42,499 nucleotides of DNA from Solobacterium sp. (GTDB lineage: Bacteria; Bacillota_I; Bacilli_A; Erysipelotrichales; Erysipelotrichaceae). The stretch is from positions 1 to 42,499 of the forward strand of contig JAFUCL010000057.1 of assembly GCA_017459725.1 (NCBI GenBank), read 5' to 3'. The notes under the pieces were generated by a model that was not told the origin of the DNA, ran no database searches, and saw only the letters and a program-made list of their open reading frames with translations. Made by a program: the position numbers and the translations under genes. Below, in pieces: positions 14,963 through 23,478 of this stretch (the stretch's first letter is position 1; the number at the start of each line of letters is the position of its first letter).

Positions 14963-16075
14963 ATGAAAAAGTTACTCAAATCACTTCTTGCGTTCGGAAT
15001 GGCAGCTTCACTGGTAGCTTGCGGCGGCGGCAGCAGCGCTTCCACAGGTTCCTCTTCCGGAACAGCATCCACAGGCGGCGAAGCAGCCGCATCCACATCC
15101 GGTGCCAAGGTTGGCGACGAAGGCAAGATCGCAGTCGTCAGAAACATGCAGGCTTCCGACCACACAACACAGTTCTTCAACGGATGCATCGCTGAAGGAA
15201 ACGCTCTGGGTTACACAGTCGATACATATGTATCCGACGGTGACGACGCCAAGATGCAGGACCTTCTCGACCAGGTTATCAACAAGGATTACAACATTAT
15301 CGTAATCAGCCACGCTAACGAAGGTTACCAGGCAGAATACGTTAAGAAGGCACTCGATGCCGGTAAGTATGTTGTCTGCTTCGACTGCAACGGTGAGCAC
15401 GTTCCGGGTGTTACATACACATCCCAGGGCGACATCACAATGACAACAAAGACTCTTGAAGCTATCACAGCGAAGCTGAAGGAATGCGGCGGAACAGAAC
15501 CGTATCCTCTCTGCGAATACAACACACTCGGTCTGATCATCCCGTTCGATCTCCGTGGCGAAGAAAACCAGAGATGGGCTGACGAAGGCAAGATCGATCT
15601 CCGTCTGTGCGCAGCTGACTTCAACGATGCTTACAACTCCATTTACAACCACGTAACAAAGATGCTGACAGACTATCCGGACCAGCCGGTAGGAATCTTC
15701 CTCTGCGCTTGCGCCGGTGCAGTAGTTACAGGTGCTCAGGATGCTATCGATGCAGCAGGCAGAAATGAAGATGCTTGGTTCGCAGGTATCGATATCTCCA
15801 ACGAAGTTATCGAACTCATCCAGAGCCAGCAGAACTTCCTCGGTGTAGGCTGCTGCGACCCGTATGTAGTAGGCGTTATCGATGTCCGTATCGCAGTTCT
15901 GAACGCTCATGGCACAGAAACACCTGAAACATTCGCATGCGAGAACGTATTCGTAGGTAAGGACAACGTTACTTCCGAATCCAACATGCTCAACATGTCC
16001 ATGCCTGGTTTCGGTGATTCCGATGACTTCAAGGAAGGCATTATTGAAGAACTCCGCGCTAAGTACGCTCAGTAA
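14963..16075 (+). CDS. Sugar ABC transporter substrate-binding lipoprotein
   Basis: A 370-residue RbsB-like binding protein (periplasmic-binding-protein 4 type fold). The ATG at 14963 follows AAAAAAGGAGAACAAC; an in-frame ATG at 14915 would put extra polar residues before the signal peptide and is rejected. The signal peptide MKKLLKSLLAFGMAASLVAC ends in a lipobox with lipidated Cys20, followed by a Gly/Ser-rich linker to about residue 45, so it is anchored outside the membrane. KIAVVRNMQASDHTTQFFNG, VISHANEGYQAEYVKKALDAGK and YAGI-like strands are typical. It begins 53 bases after the transketolase stop and is followed by a strong hairpin, which may raise its level relative to the membrane parts. 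Confidence 0.9.
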   Translation: MKKLLKSLLAFGMAASLVACGGGSSASTGSSSGTASTGGEAAASTSGAKVGDEGKIAVVRNMQASDHTTQFFNGCIAEGNALGYTVDTYVSDGDDAKMQDLLDQVINKDYNIIVISHANEGYQAEYVKKALDAGKYVVCFDCNGEHVPGVTYTSQGDITMTTKTLEAITAKLKECGGTEPYPLCEYNTLGLIIPFDLRGEENQRWADEGKIDLRLCAADFNDAYNSIYNHVTKMLTDYPDQPVGIFLCACAGAVVTGAQDAIDAAGRNEDAWFAGIDISNEVIELIQSQQNFLGVGCCDPYVVGVIDVRIAVLNAHGTETPETFACENVFVGKDNVTSESNMLNMSMPGFGDSDDFKEGIIEELRAKYAQ

Positions 16076-16128
16076 TCACTAAGTTTCAAAAACAGTTTCA
16101 GAATCAGAATTAACAACTGATCATTCAT

Positions 16129-16190
16129 AAGAGCCGTGACTCCTAGGTGGTCTGCATGCATTCATACCGACCCCTGCAGCCACGGCTCTT
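16129..16190 (+). terminator. Intra-operon hairpin behind the binding-protein gene
   Basis: Ten-bp perfect stem (AAGAGCCGTG 16129-16138, CACGGCTCTT 16181-16190) with an inner GGTGGT/ACCgACC stem and a TGCATGCA palindrome at its tip. The following TTCTATTC is a poor U-tract. Such stems between binding-protein and ATPase genes commonly act as partial terminators or 3' mRNA stabilisers. Confidence 0.6.
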
Positions 16191-16217
16191 CTATTCACAA
16201 AGAAAGAATGGTGTGTG

Positions 16218-17744
16218 ATGGAAAAGCATATTATTGAAATGAAAAACATCGGTGTAGAATTCCCTGGCGTTAAAGCCCTGAAAGGCGTCGATCTCACCAT
16301 CGAAAGCCAGAAGGTTACAGCGCTGATCGGTGCAAACGGTGCCGGAAAGTCCACACTGATGAAAGTATTGTCCGGTGTTTACAACCACTACACCGGTGAC
16401 ATCACAGTTGACGGAGAACATGTAGAGATCAGAGAACCGAATACAGCAAAGCTGCTCGGTATCGAAACGGTATACCAGGAAGTTGATACAGTTCTGGAGC
16501 CGAACCTCTCCGTTGCTGAAAATATCATGGTTGACTATCTGGTCAACGGAATGGGCAAAAAACAGTTCCTCAGCTGGAACTATATCTACAAAACATCCCA
16601 GGGAATCCTGGACAAACTCGGACTTACCGATATTGACAACCGTCAGCTGGTAGGAACACTGCCGCTGGCCAAGAAGCAGATGGTCGTTATCGCACGTGCC
16701 GTTCTGCGGGACTGCCGGTTCCTGGTTCTTGATGAACCGACCGCAGCGCTGTCAGAAGCAGAAACACAGCATCTGTTTGAAATTGTCCGTGATCTGAAGA
16801 ATAACAGAGGAGTCGGTGTCATCTTTATCTCACACAGACTGAACGAGCTGTTTGAGATCTGCGATACACTTACCGTTCTGCGAGACGGTAACCTGGTGCT
16901 TGCGGACCAACCGCTGACCAAGGAAACCACAATCAACGATATTGTTCAGTACATGCTCGGTGAAACATATGACACGGTTCTGGACAGAAGCGGCAGAACA
17001 ATTGGAGATGTCATTCTTGAGGTAAACGGACTTTCCGAATTCAGCGGAAAGTGCACAGACTGCTCATTCTATGTACGCTCCGGTGAAATCATCGGTATCT
17101 CGGGCCTGGTCGGTGCCGGCAAGACAGAAATGCTGAAAACACTGTATGCGGCGCTTCCAATCGGTTCCGGAACAATCAAGGTGCATGGCAAGGAAATCAC
17201 TCCCAAGATTCCTGCAGATGCGGTTAAAGCCGGTATCTGCATGATTCCTGAGGAAAGACGTAAGGAAGGTCTGGAGCTCACAATGAGTGTTTCGGACAAC
17301 CTGTCCATGGCAACTCTGAACCGCTATTCCGCAAATGCCATGGCAGTTCTTGACAAGAAGAAGGAACGTGTCGATGCGCGGGATAAAGTGGAGCAGCTGC
17401 ATATCGCTACACCAAGCATTGATCAGCAGGTTATGTTCCTTTCCGGCGGTAACCAGCAGAAAGTGGTTATCGGTAAATGGATCGGTTCTGATGCGGATAT
17501 CTTTATCTTCGATGAACCGACACAGGGTATTGACGTCGGCGCCAAGCAGGAAGTTTATAAGCTCTGCATTGACATCGCACGGCAGGGAAAGGCAGTTATC
17601 TACTGCACCAGTGAAACTTCGGAAATACTTGCTCTGACAGACCGTACATACGTTATGTACGATGGAAAGATTCAGAAAGAATTCAATACTGCAGAAACGA
17701 ATGAACAGGAGATTCTGTTCTATTCAACGGGAGGAACCAACTGA
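16218..17744 (+). CDS. Sugar ABC transporter ATPase (RbsA/MglA type)
   Basis: A 508-residue protein with two ABC domains, as in all RbsA/MglA-type monosaccharide importers. Domain 1: Walker A GANGAGKST with Lys44, Walker B LVLDEPTAAL, and a degenerate signature (LPLAKKQMVVIARA). Domain 2: Walker A GLVGAGKTE with Lys302, complete signature LSGGNQQKVV, and Walker B IFIFDEPTQGID. The asymmetry of signature motifs is normal for this family. The ATG at 18 bases into the GTG-rich stretch (16218) is preferred to GTG at 16215; the ribosome site is weak. It overlaps the permease start by one base (TGATG). Confidence 0.92.
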   Translation: MEKHIIEMKNIGVEFPGVKALKGVDLTIESQKVTALIGANGAGKSTLMKVLSGVYNHYTGDITVDGEHVEIREPNTAKLLGIETVYQEVDTVLEPNLSVAENIMVDYLVNGMGKKQFLSWNYIYKTSQGILDKLGLTDIDNRQLVGTLPLAKKQMVVIARAVLRDCRFLVLDEPTAALSEAETQHLFEIVRDLKNNRGVGVIFISHRLNELFEICDTLTVLRDGNLVLADQPLTKETTINDIVQYMLGETYDTVLDRSGRTIGDVILEVNGLSEFSGKCTDCSFYVRSGEIIGISGLVGAGKTEMLKTLYAALPIGSGTIKVHGKEITPKIPADAVKAGICMIPEERRKEGLELTMSVSDNLSMATLNRYSANAMAVLDKKKERVDARDKVEQLHIATPSIDQQVMFLSGGNQQKVVIGKWIGSDADIFIFDEPTQGIDVGAKQEVYKLCIDIARQGKAVIYCTSETSEILALTDRTYVMYDGKIQKEFNTAETNEQEILFYSTGGTN

Positions 17745-18751
17745 TGGAAAAGAAGAGAAAAATGACAGTTCAGAGATTCTTGGGCGAGTGGGGCCCGGTT
17801 GTATTGATCCCGCTGCTCTTTGTAATCTTCTCAATTATTGACCCGGTCAGCTACTTAAGCGCCAACAACGTCCTTAACATCCTGCGTGCTACCTGTATCT
17901 ATCTGGTAGTCGGTATGGGTTCAACATTCGCATTCTCCTGCGGCGTGTTCGATCTGTCCGTAGGCTCAGCAGTTACCATCGGCGGTATGCTTGCCATTTC
18001 CCTCCAGGCATGGTTCGGAATCCCGATGCTGCTGTCGATTCTGCTGGTCGTCTGCGCAGGTGCGCTGATCGGCTGCATCAACTCGCTGCTTGTTCTGAAG
18101 TTCAAGATCAACGGTATGCTTGCTACACTGTCCATGCAGTTCATCCTGAACGGTGTTGCCCTGACATATTCCGCAGGTCAGGTCGTTACAGCCACAAAGG
18201 TTAACCGTCCTGATCAGGTGCTGCTCGGCAAAGTATCCGATACATTCTGGGCTCTCGGTAAAGCTCCCTGGATTATCATCTTTGCATTCGTATGCGTAGC
18301 AATCGTCTTTGTATTCCAGAACTTCATCAAGCATGGCCGTTACCTGTACATGGTTGGTGAAAACGCTGAAGCCGCAAGACTTTCCGGTATCAACGTCAAC
18401 GCATACAGAACCTTCGCATTCATCATGACCGGTGTATTCGCCTGCCTCGGCGGTATGATCATGGCTGCCAGAAACGGTTCAGTCGGTACTAATGCCGGTG
18501 GTTCCTACCTCATGCCTGCAATCGCTGCCGTTAACATCGGCCGTACGGTTGCCGGTATCAATAAACCGAATGCTCTCGGTACATTCGTCGGTGTCCTGCT
18601 GTGGGTTATCCTCGACAACGGTCTGATCATGGTCGGTGTTCCGTACTACATGGTCGATATCGCCAAGGGTATCGTTCTGCTGCTCTGCATGATGGTCACA
18701 TCATACACACCTACCGGCAGAAAACTGTTCAGCAAATCAAAGAAAGCATAA
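17744..18751 (+). CDS. Sugar ABC transporter permease (RbsC type)
   Basis: A 335-residue integral membrane protein of the RbsC/branched-chain permease fold, with about ten hydrophobic segments and the family landmarks DLSVGSAVTIGGMLAISLQ, NGMLATLSMQFILNGVAL, GENAEAARLSGINVNAY and PNALGTFVGVLLWVILDNGL. The start overlaps the ATPase stop by one base, with GGGAGGAACC as ribosome site. One permease gene and a double ATPase with one binding protein make a complete importer for a monosaccharide-size ligand. Confidence 0.92.
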   Translation: MEKKRKMTVQRFLGEWGPVVLIPLLFVIFSIIDPVSYLSANNVLNILRATCIYLVVGMGSTFAFSCGVFDLSVGSAVTIGGMLAISLQAWFGIPMLLSILLVVCAGALIGCINSLLVLKFKINGMLATLSMQFILNGVALTYSAGQVVTATKVNRPDQVLLGKVSDTFWALGKAPWIIIFAFVCVAIVFVFQNFIKHGRYLYMVGENAEAARLSGINVNAYRTFAFIMTGVFACLGGMIMAARNGSVGTNAGGSYLMPAIAAVNIGRTVAGINKPNALGTFVGVLLWVILDNGLIMVGVPYYMVDIAKGIVLLLCMMVTSYTPTGRKLFSKSKKA

Positions 18752-18763
18752 TTAAATACTGAC

Positions 18764-18789
18764 GGGGCATCCTATCAGAAGAATGCCCC
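18764..18789 (+). terminator. Short hairpin between permease and isomerase genes
   Basis: GGGGCAT (18764-18770) pairs with ATGCCCC (18783-18789) around a 12-nt loop; TGTTTAAAAG follows. The U-tract is weak, so partial readthrough into the isomerase gene is likely. It may set a lower level for that last gene or protect the permease message. Confidence 0.45.
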
Positions 18790-18815
18790 TGTTTAAAAGA
18801 AAGAGGAATAAAGAA

Positions 18816-20228
18816 ATGGCAAAACAGACATTTGGTGTAATCGTATCCACCAGAAGTTTCTTCCCGTCCAGTCTTGTAAAAGGCGCAAGGGAAGGAATCG
18901 TCAAAGTACTCGAAAAGCTTGGACATGACTATGTCATGGTAGGCGAGAATGATACAGAATACGGCGCAGTCCTCACTTATGATGAAGCGAAGACATGTGC
19001 AGATCTTTTCAGGAAACACGCGGATGAGATTTCCGGTATCATCGTTGTTCTGCCGAACTTCGGTGAAGAACTCGGTATCGCTGAAGCAATCTCACTGTCC
19101 AAACTGAATGTTCCGATTCTGATCCAGGCATGCGATGATGACTTCGATCAGATGGATCTGGCACACAGAAGAGATGCTTTCTGCGGAAAGATCTCCCTCT
19201 GCAACAACCTGTATCAGAGAAACATTCCGTTCACACTGACAAAGACGCATACATGCAGACTTGACAGTGCTGACTTCGAGGAAGATGTAAAGAAGTTTGC
19301 GGCAGTATGCAACGTTGTCAAGGGAATCCGCACAGCACGTGTCGCTATGCTCGGTGCACGTCCGGTTGCTTTCAACACAGTCCGCTACTCTGAAAAGATT
19401 CTGCAGAAGTACGGTATTGCCATACAGACTGTGGACTTCAGTGAAGTTATCTTCAACGCTATGAACTACAGCGATGAAGAAAAGGTAGCTGCCAAAGTCA
19501 AGGAAATCCGTGAGTACGGTGAAGTTGCGCCGTTTATCACCGATGAACTGCTGACAAAGCAGGCCAAGCTCTGCCTTGCAATCGAAGAACAGGTTGAGAA
19601 GTATCAGTGCGATGCAAGCACAGTACAGTGCTGGGACAGCGTAGAAGAAAACTACGGTGTGGCTACATGTCTGGCAATGAGCATGATGGGTGACAAGGGC
19701 AAACCTTCCGCATGCGAAAGCGATGTTACAGGCGCAGTATCCATGCTGGCAGCATACCTGGCTGCCGATACAGCACCGGCTCTGATGGACTGGAACAACA
19801 ACATCCGTGAGAACCGCAATGCATGTGTATGCCTGCACTGCTCCAACTTCCCGAAGAGCTTCTTCCAGAAGGACAACATTGAGATTGAATGCCTTGACGT
19901 TCTTGGCACAACCATCGGCAAGCCGAAGTGCTTCGGTGCCTGCAAGGGTCAGGTTGCCGGCGGCGATATGACCTTCTTCCGTGTTACGACAGATGACCAG
20001 AAGGGTGTCATGAGAGCATATGTCGGTGAAGGCAAGTTTGAAGACGAAGAAGTCAAGACACTGGGCGGTGTTGCCAACTGCTCAGTCGAAGGACTGCAGG
20101 ATCTGCTGAAGTATATCTGCAAGAACGGCTTCGAGCACCATGTATGCTTCGTCCGCGGCCATGTCGCAGATATTCTCGAAGAAGCATTCACAACATATCT
20201 TGGTGTGGAAGTTTACCGCCACAACTAA
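18816..20228 (+). CDS. L-fucose/L-arabinose isomerase-family protein
   Basis: The 470-residue product starts at ATG 18816 (AAGAGGAATAAAGAA upstream); the longer frame from 18783 begins inside the preceding hairpin. It belongs to the L-fucose/L-arabinose isomerase group (COG2407-like, recognised by pattern). The metal-binding pair is clear: Glu301 in ACESDVTGA and Asp325 in LMDWNN, exactly 24 residues apart like Glu337/Asp361 of E. coli FucI, and a third ligand is probably His449 (VRGHVAD). It should turn an aldose into a ketose with Mn or a similar metal. At 470 residues it is shorter than FucI (about 590). As last gene of the transketolase/transporter operon it supplies the ketose that transketolase would cleave. 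Members of this group act on fucose, arabinose and sulfoquinovose, so the substrate is open. Confidence 0.85.
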   Translation: MAKQTFGVIVSTRSFFPSSLVKGAREGIVKVLEKLGHDYVMVGENDTEYGAVLTYDEAKTCADLFRKHADEISGIIVVLPNFGEELGIAEAISLSKLNVPILIQACDDDFDQMDLAHRRDAFCGKISLCNNLYQRNIPFTLTKTHTCRLDSADFEEDVKKFAAVCNVVKGIRTARVAMLGARPVAFNTVRYSEKILQKYGIAIQTVDFSEVIFNAMNYSDEEKVAAKVKEIREYGEVAPFITDELLTKQAKLCLAIEEQVEKYQCDASTVQCWDSVEENYGVATCLAMSMMGDKGKPSACESDVTGAVSMLAAYLAADTAPALMDWNNNIRENRNACVCLHCSNFPKSFFQKDNIEIECLDVLGTTIGKPKCFGACKGQVAGGDMTFFRVTTDDQKGVMRAYVGEGKFEDEEVKTLGGVANCSVEGLQDLLKYICKNGFEHHVCFVRGHVADILEEAFTTYLGVEVYRHN

Positions 20229-20241
20229 GCATTCATACAGG

Positions 20242-20270
20242 CATCCCGGTCATCTGACCGGGATGTTTTG
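20242..20270 (+). terminator. Strong terminator of the transketolase/transporter operon
   Basis: Perfect 10-bp stem (CATCCCGGTC 20242-20251, GACCGGGATG 20256-20265) with a 4-nt loop, followed by TTTTG, 13 bases after the isomerase stop. Confidence 0.9.
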
Positions 20271-20311
20271 TATATGGACAGCACTTGGTTTGTCCACTAT
20301 TTATTGAACAG

Positions 20312-20480
20312 ATGAAAACAGTTGAATACGAATATATAGAGACCGCCAACAGAGCCGGTATAGAGAACTGCATTCTGAAGATTGTCCGGGAGAAGGGACA
20401 CGAAACGGACACATCTTTTCATTGGCATCACGGAACCGAGATCAACTACATCATTTCCGGTGCGGCTGCACACCGCTGCA
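20312..20480 (+). pseudogene. Truncated N-terminus of an AraC-type regulator
   Basis: From an ATG at 20312 about 56 codons read as the cupin sensor domain of AraC regulators: KTVEYEYIETANRAGIENC, then SFHWHHGTEINYIISG, the usual HWHxxxEIxYxxxG motif. The similarity then stops, and the frame runs into the 3' end of the convergent hydrolase and ends at 20527. The rest of the sensor domain and the whole DNA-binding domain are missing. The ribosome site is poor. A 6-bp inverted repeat (TGGACA/TGTCCA, 20275-20296) lies just upstream. I read it as a relic left by a deletion that joined the hydrolase gene here. Its place behind the transketolase operon makes it a possible former regulator of that operon. 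Confidence 0.65.
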
Positions 20481-20489
20481 GTATGTCCG

Positions 20490-21371
20490 TCAGTCTTCGT
20501 AGAGGAAGGCAGAGACACCCTGGATGAATTTCAGAGGAGCGTTGAGCATGAGCTCATGCGTTCCTTTTTCTTCGGCTGTGACAGTCAGTCTGCGGCATCC
20601 CGGGATTACGGAGGCAATCCAGGCAGCGCACGGTTCCTGGGCAGCGTGGGAGATTTCACCGTTGACGAAGATGGTCGGGATGGTGATTCTTCTGATGACA
20701 TCACGCCAGTCCTGATTGATATGGTCGCGGATCAGCTCAGCGAGGAATGCACGCTGGAAGACCGGTGCCGGTACGGCGTCCTTGACAGCGAGTGCGTTCT
20801 CGTCCTTGACATCCCAGTGACCGCGGGCGAACCTGGTGCGGAAGAGATCACCGAAGCCGTCGTTGTTTGCGCATTTGTTGCGGAAATCCCAGGAGTCCAT
20901 ACGGTTGCCGCCGTAGAGATCCATTTCTTCATCTGTATCCAGGGGATTGGAGCCCAGCATAGCCGGTTCATCGACCAGAATCAGTTTGTGGATACGGCCC
21001 TGTCCGAAGAGATCGATATAGCTCCAGCAGACGGTGCAGCCCATGGAATAACCGCAGAGATCGATCTGATCGACACCGAGGGATTCGATGAATTCCTGCA
21101 GGTCCTTGGAGAGTCTGGCAATACGCCAGCCGTGATCGGGAGCTTCGGAATAACCGTGTCCGCGCATGTCGAGGACATATACTCTGGAATTCTGTGCAAA
21201 GCCCGGCGCAACAAACATATAGTCACGGGAATCACCGCTCCAGCCCGGAACAAAGATCAGCGGTCTGCCTTCTCCCTTTACGAGGTAGTGGAGCTTTACA
21301 TTATCGTTGGTTGTGAAATATCCGTCGGTGAATCCTTCATACAGCGGGTTGCGGGTAATTGATTCAGTCAT
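20490..21371 (-). CDS. Alpha/beta-fold hydrolase
   Basis: A 293-residue classical alpha/beta hydrolase. LIFVPGWSGDSRDY is the oxyanion loop, VYVLDMRGHGYSEAP the second conserved strand-loop, LCGYSMG the nucleophile elbow with Ser109, and His272 lies in EEKGTHELM near the C-terminus. No signal peptide. Homologues include esterases, lactonases and C-C hydrolases, so the substrate is open. Strong ribosome site (CAGGAGGAGATATAAA before the ATG at 21371) and a likely extended -10 (TGCTATTCT) upstream, divergent from the EamA permease gene. Its 3' end borders the AraC relic. Confidence 0.88.
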   Translation of the reverse strand: MTESITRNPLYEGFTDGYFTTNDNVKLHYLVKGEGRPLIFVPGWSGDSRDYMFVAPGFAQNSRVYVLDMRGHGYSEAPDHGWRIARLSKDLQEFIESLGVDQIDLCGYSMGCTVCWSYIDLFGQGRIHKLILVDEPAMLGSNPLDTDEEMDLYGGNRMDSWDFRNKCANNDGFGDLFRTRFARGHWDVKDENALAVKDAVPAPVFQRAFLAELIRDHINQDWRDVIRRITIPTIFVNGEISHAAQEPCAAWIASVIPGCRRLTVTAEEKGTHELMLNAPLKFIQGVSAFLYED

Positions 21372-21542
21372 TTTATATCTCCTCCTGTTTTTTACAGTTA
21401 AAGAATAGCAAAGAAAATAACCTGAAATGACACGCGGAGCAGCAGGAAATTAACGAAAATTATCCTTTTCCATGCAATATAAAAACAGTTGATTTTGCAG
21501 AGATAAGAGTTAGAGTTATGTAGGAATCCGGAGGGGTACACT

Positions 21543-22400
21543 ATGTCAGAGCGCAGCCGCGGCATCATATATACTGCTTTGTCAGGTCTGCTGTTTGGTT
21601 TCGGACCTGTTCTTTATTCCTGGTCTGCACAGCTCGGCAATACACCGGCAACTGCGGTTTTCTTTCACGGTGCGGTGGTTGTGCCGGCAGCCTTCCTGTT
21701 CATGAAGATAAGAGGAACGGATATGTCCATTACCCGTAAACAGGCAGTGCTGCTGTTCTTTGCGGCCATCGTGCATCTGCTGACAAACCTGTTCCTGAAT
21801 TCGAGTTACCGGTTCATCGGGGTGGGAATTGCCACTGCGATACACTTTCTGTATCCGATCGTGGTGGCTTTGATTCTGAAGATATATTACCGTGATGTGC
21901 TGACCAAGAGCCAGATTGCTGCGCTTGTCTGCGGACTGATTGGAATTTTGCTTTTCTCGAATGTGTCCGGTTCGGCAAATCTCATAGGTATCATGCCGGC
22001 AGCTGCTTCTTCGCTTGCTTACTCTCTGTATCTGATCTTTCTGGACAGAACGGAGCTGGTTGCCATGGATGCGATGAAGGCGCTGTTCTGGATGTGCGCT
22101 GTATATGTCGTGGTGATGTTTGTGTCTTCTCTGATAAAACCGGGACTGATCCGCTGGGACATGCCGCTGAAGGCATATGGTCTGACGGTGCTGTATTCAT
22201 TGAACAACGGTCTGCTGGGAGCGCTGCTGATGAAGGTCGGCGTCAGTAAGATCGGCAGTAAACTGGGCAGTATATTATCTTTGCTGGAACCGGTCAGTTC
22301 CATGATATTCGGTATTATCCTGCTGTCGGAAAGCATCAGTTTCGCAAAGGGACTCGGTGCCGTGTTCATGATTGCGGCAATGTTGATGATGCTCAGATAG
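21543..22400 (+). CDS. EamA-type (DMT superfamily) permease
   Basis: A 285-residue membrane protein with about ten hydrophobic helices arranged as two repeats of five, the plan of EamA/RhaT-type drug-metabolite transporters. GLLFGFGPVLYSWSAQLG and the second-repeat LLEPVSSMIFGIILLSE (the family has LxPvxaxllgxxxLgE) are typical. These carriers export or exchange small polar metabolites; the ligand is unknown here. Start ATG after CCGGAGGGGTACACT. It converges on the LacI gene and shares a two-way terminator with it. Confidence 0.85.
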   Translation: MSERSRGIIYTALSGLLFGFGPVLYSWSAQLGNTPATAVFFHGAVVVPAAFLFMKIRGTDMSITRKQAVLLFFAAIVHLLTNLFLNSSYRFIGVGIATAIHFLYPIVVALILKIYYRDVLTKSQIAALVCGLIGILLFSNVSGSANLIGIMPAAASSLAYSLYLIFLDRTELVAMDAMKALFWMCAVYVVVMFVSSLIKPGLIRWDMPLKAYGLTVLYSLNNGLLGALLMKVGVSKIGSKLGSILSLLEPVSSMIFGIILLSESISFAKGLGAVFMIAAMLMMLR

Positions 22401-22404
22401 AAAA

Positions 22405-22429
22405 AAAACGAAGCGGATTGCTTCGTTTT
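22405..22429. terminator. Bidirectional terminator between EamA and LacI genes
   Basis: AAAACGAAGC (22405-22414) and GCTTCGTTTT (22420-22429) pair over 10 bp with a 5-nt loop; runs of T (plus strand) and A (22401-22408, giving T on the minus strand) serve both directions. Confidence 0.85.
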
Positions 22430-22432
22430 AAG

Positions 22433-23473
22433 TTACTGTTTTGCCGGTCCGGTGGATTCGCGTATCACCAGATTGGTCAATACACTGATTTTGACACGTT
22501 CTTTGGCAGTGCCGGTAATGATGGCATGGAGGCGGTCAACCGCAAGTGCACCCATGCGCTCCTTCGGGACGTTGACGGTAGTCAGCTTCGGGGTAACGAT
22601 TTCACTGAGGGAAATGTTGTCAAAGCCAATGACAGATATGTCTTCCGGGATTCTGTATCCTCTTGCCGTGAGAGTCTGGATACAGCTGATTGCCATCCAG
22701 TCTGTTGCGCAGATAAATCCTGTCGGCACTTCTTCTCCGGCCGCTGTTTTCTTATCCAGGAAAGCATTGATGAATTCGGAGTATTCAAAGGGTCCGCTGT
22801 GGGATCGGTGAATCTGAATAATATTCTTTTCAGATCCAGCAAGTTCAGGATGTACGGATACCGCATTGATATAACCGAGCCAGCGCTCCGAGAAATTCGA
22901 GAAGGCCGTACCGCCGCCGATATAAGCCAGGCTTGTATGTCCGAGGGACAGCAGATATTCAACAGCAAGCTGAATACCCTGGGCATTGGCAATGGTGATA
23001 CTGTCAAGACCGTACATCTCGGCAGGTTTATCCAGTGTGACAAAAGGGATTTTCAGTGAACGCATGATATCCGCATCAACGGATTCACCGGCTGTTGCCA
23101 GCAGGATGATACCGCTGCAGTCGCGGTCAATCATTGCCTGGATCTTTTCTGCGGTCAGGGAAGCAAGTTCAACATATGTGATGTTCAGAGAATAGCTGAG
23201 CTGCTGTGCTTCATAGCTGATTCCCTGAATGACCTGATCCACAAAAAGATTGGGATCAGAAGTGCTGGAACCGTTGAAAGACGAACTGACAAACAGGTAA
23301 ATATTTGTATTCTGGGATCCTGCTCTCTTTTTGTGCACATATCCCATCTGTTCTGCAGTCTCGAGGATCTTTTTCCTTGTTTCTTCGCTGATGCCCGGTC
23401 TGCCGTTGAGGGCAATGGATACAGCAGAAGGTGATATACCGAGTATTTCGGCGAGCTGTTTTGCTGAAATCAT
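22433..23473 (-). CDS. LacI-family transcriptional repressor
   Basis: A 346-residue LacI/GalR regulator. Residues 1-50 are the helix-turn-helix and hinge (ISAKQLAEILGISPSAVSIALNGRPGISEETR), and the rest is the periplasmic-binding-protein-like sensor with typical segments VIQGISYEAQQLSYSL, GYIN, FICATDWMAISCIQTL and ISVIGFDNISLSEIVTPKLTTV. It likely binds a sugar. A perfect 16-bp palindrome with central CG lies six bases before its ATG and overlaps its own ribosome site (CCGGAG), which suggests autoregulation. It is divergent from the GH3 gene, its most likely target. Confidence 0.92.
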   Translation of the reverse strand: MISAKQLAEILGISPSAVSIALNGRPGISEETRKKILETAEQMGYVHKKRAGSQNTNIYLFVSSSFNGSSTSDPNLFVDQVIQGISYEAQQLSYSLNITYVELASLTAEKIQAMIDRDCSGIILLATAGESVDADIMRSLKIPFVTLDKPAEMYGLDSITIANAQGIQLAVEYLLSLGHTSLAYIGGGTAFSNFSERWLGYINAVSVHPELAGSEKNIIQIHRSHSGPFEYSEFINAFLDKKTAAGEEVPTGFICATDWMAISCIQTLTARGYRIPEDISVIGFDNISLSEIVTPKLTTVNVPKERMGALAVDRLHAIITGTAKERVKISVLTNLVIRESTGPAKQ

Positions 23474-23478
23474 ATACT

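Noticed and set aside
13160..20228. Ribose operon (RbsDACBK) assignment
   Set aside because: RbsABC-like parts and RbsD-like proteins are present, but there is no ribokinase, and the isomerase and split transketolase do not belong to ribose uptake.
20285..20527. Complete 80-residue cupin protein
   Set aside because: The last 24 codons lie antisense to the hydrolase 3' end and lose all cupin pattern; a truncated AraC regulator explains it better.
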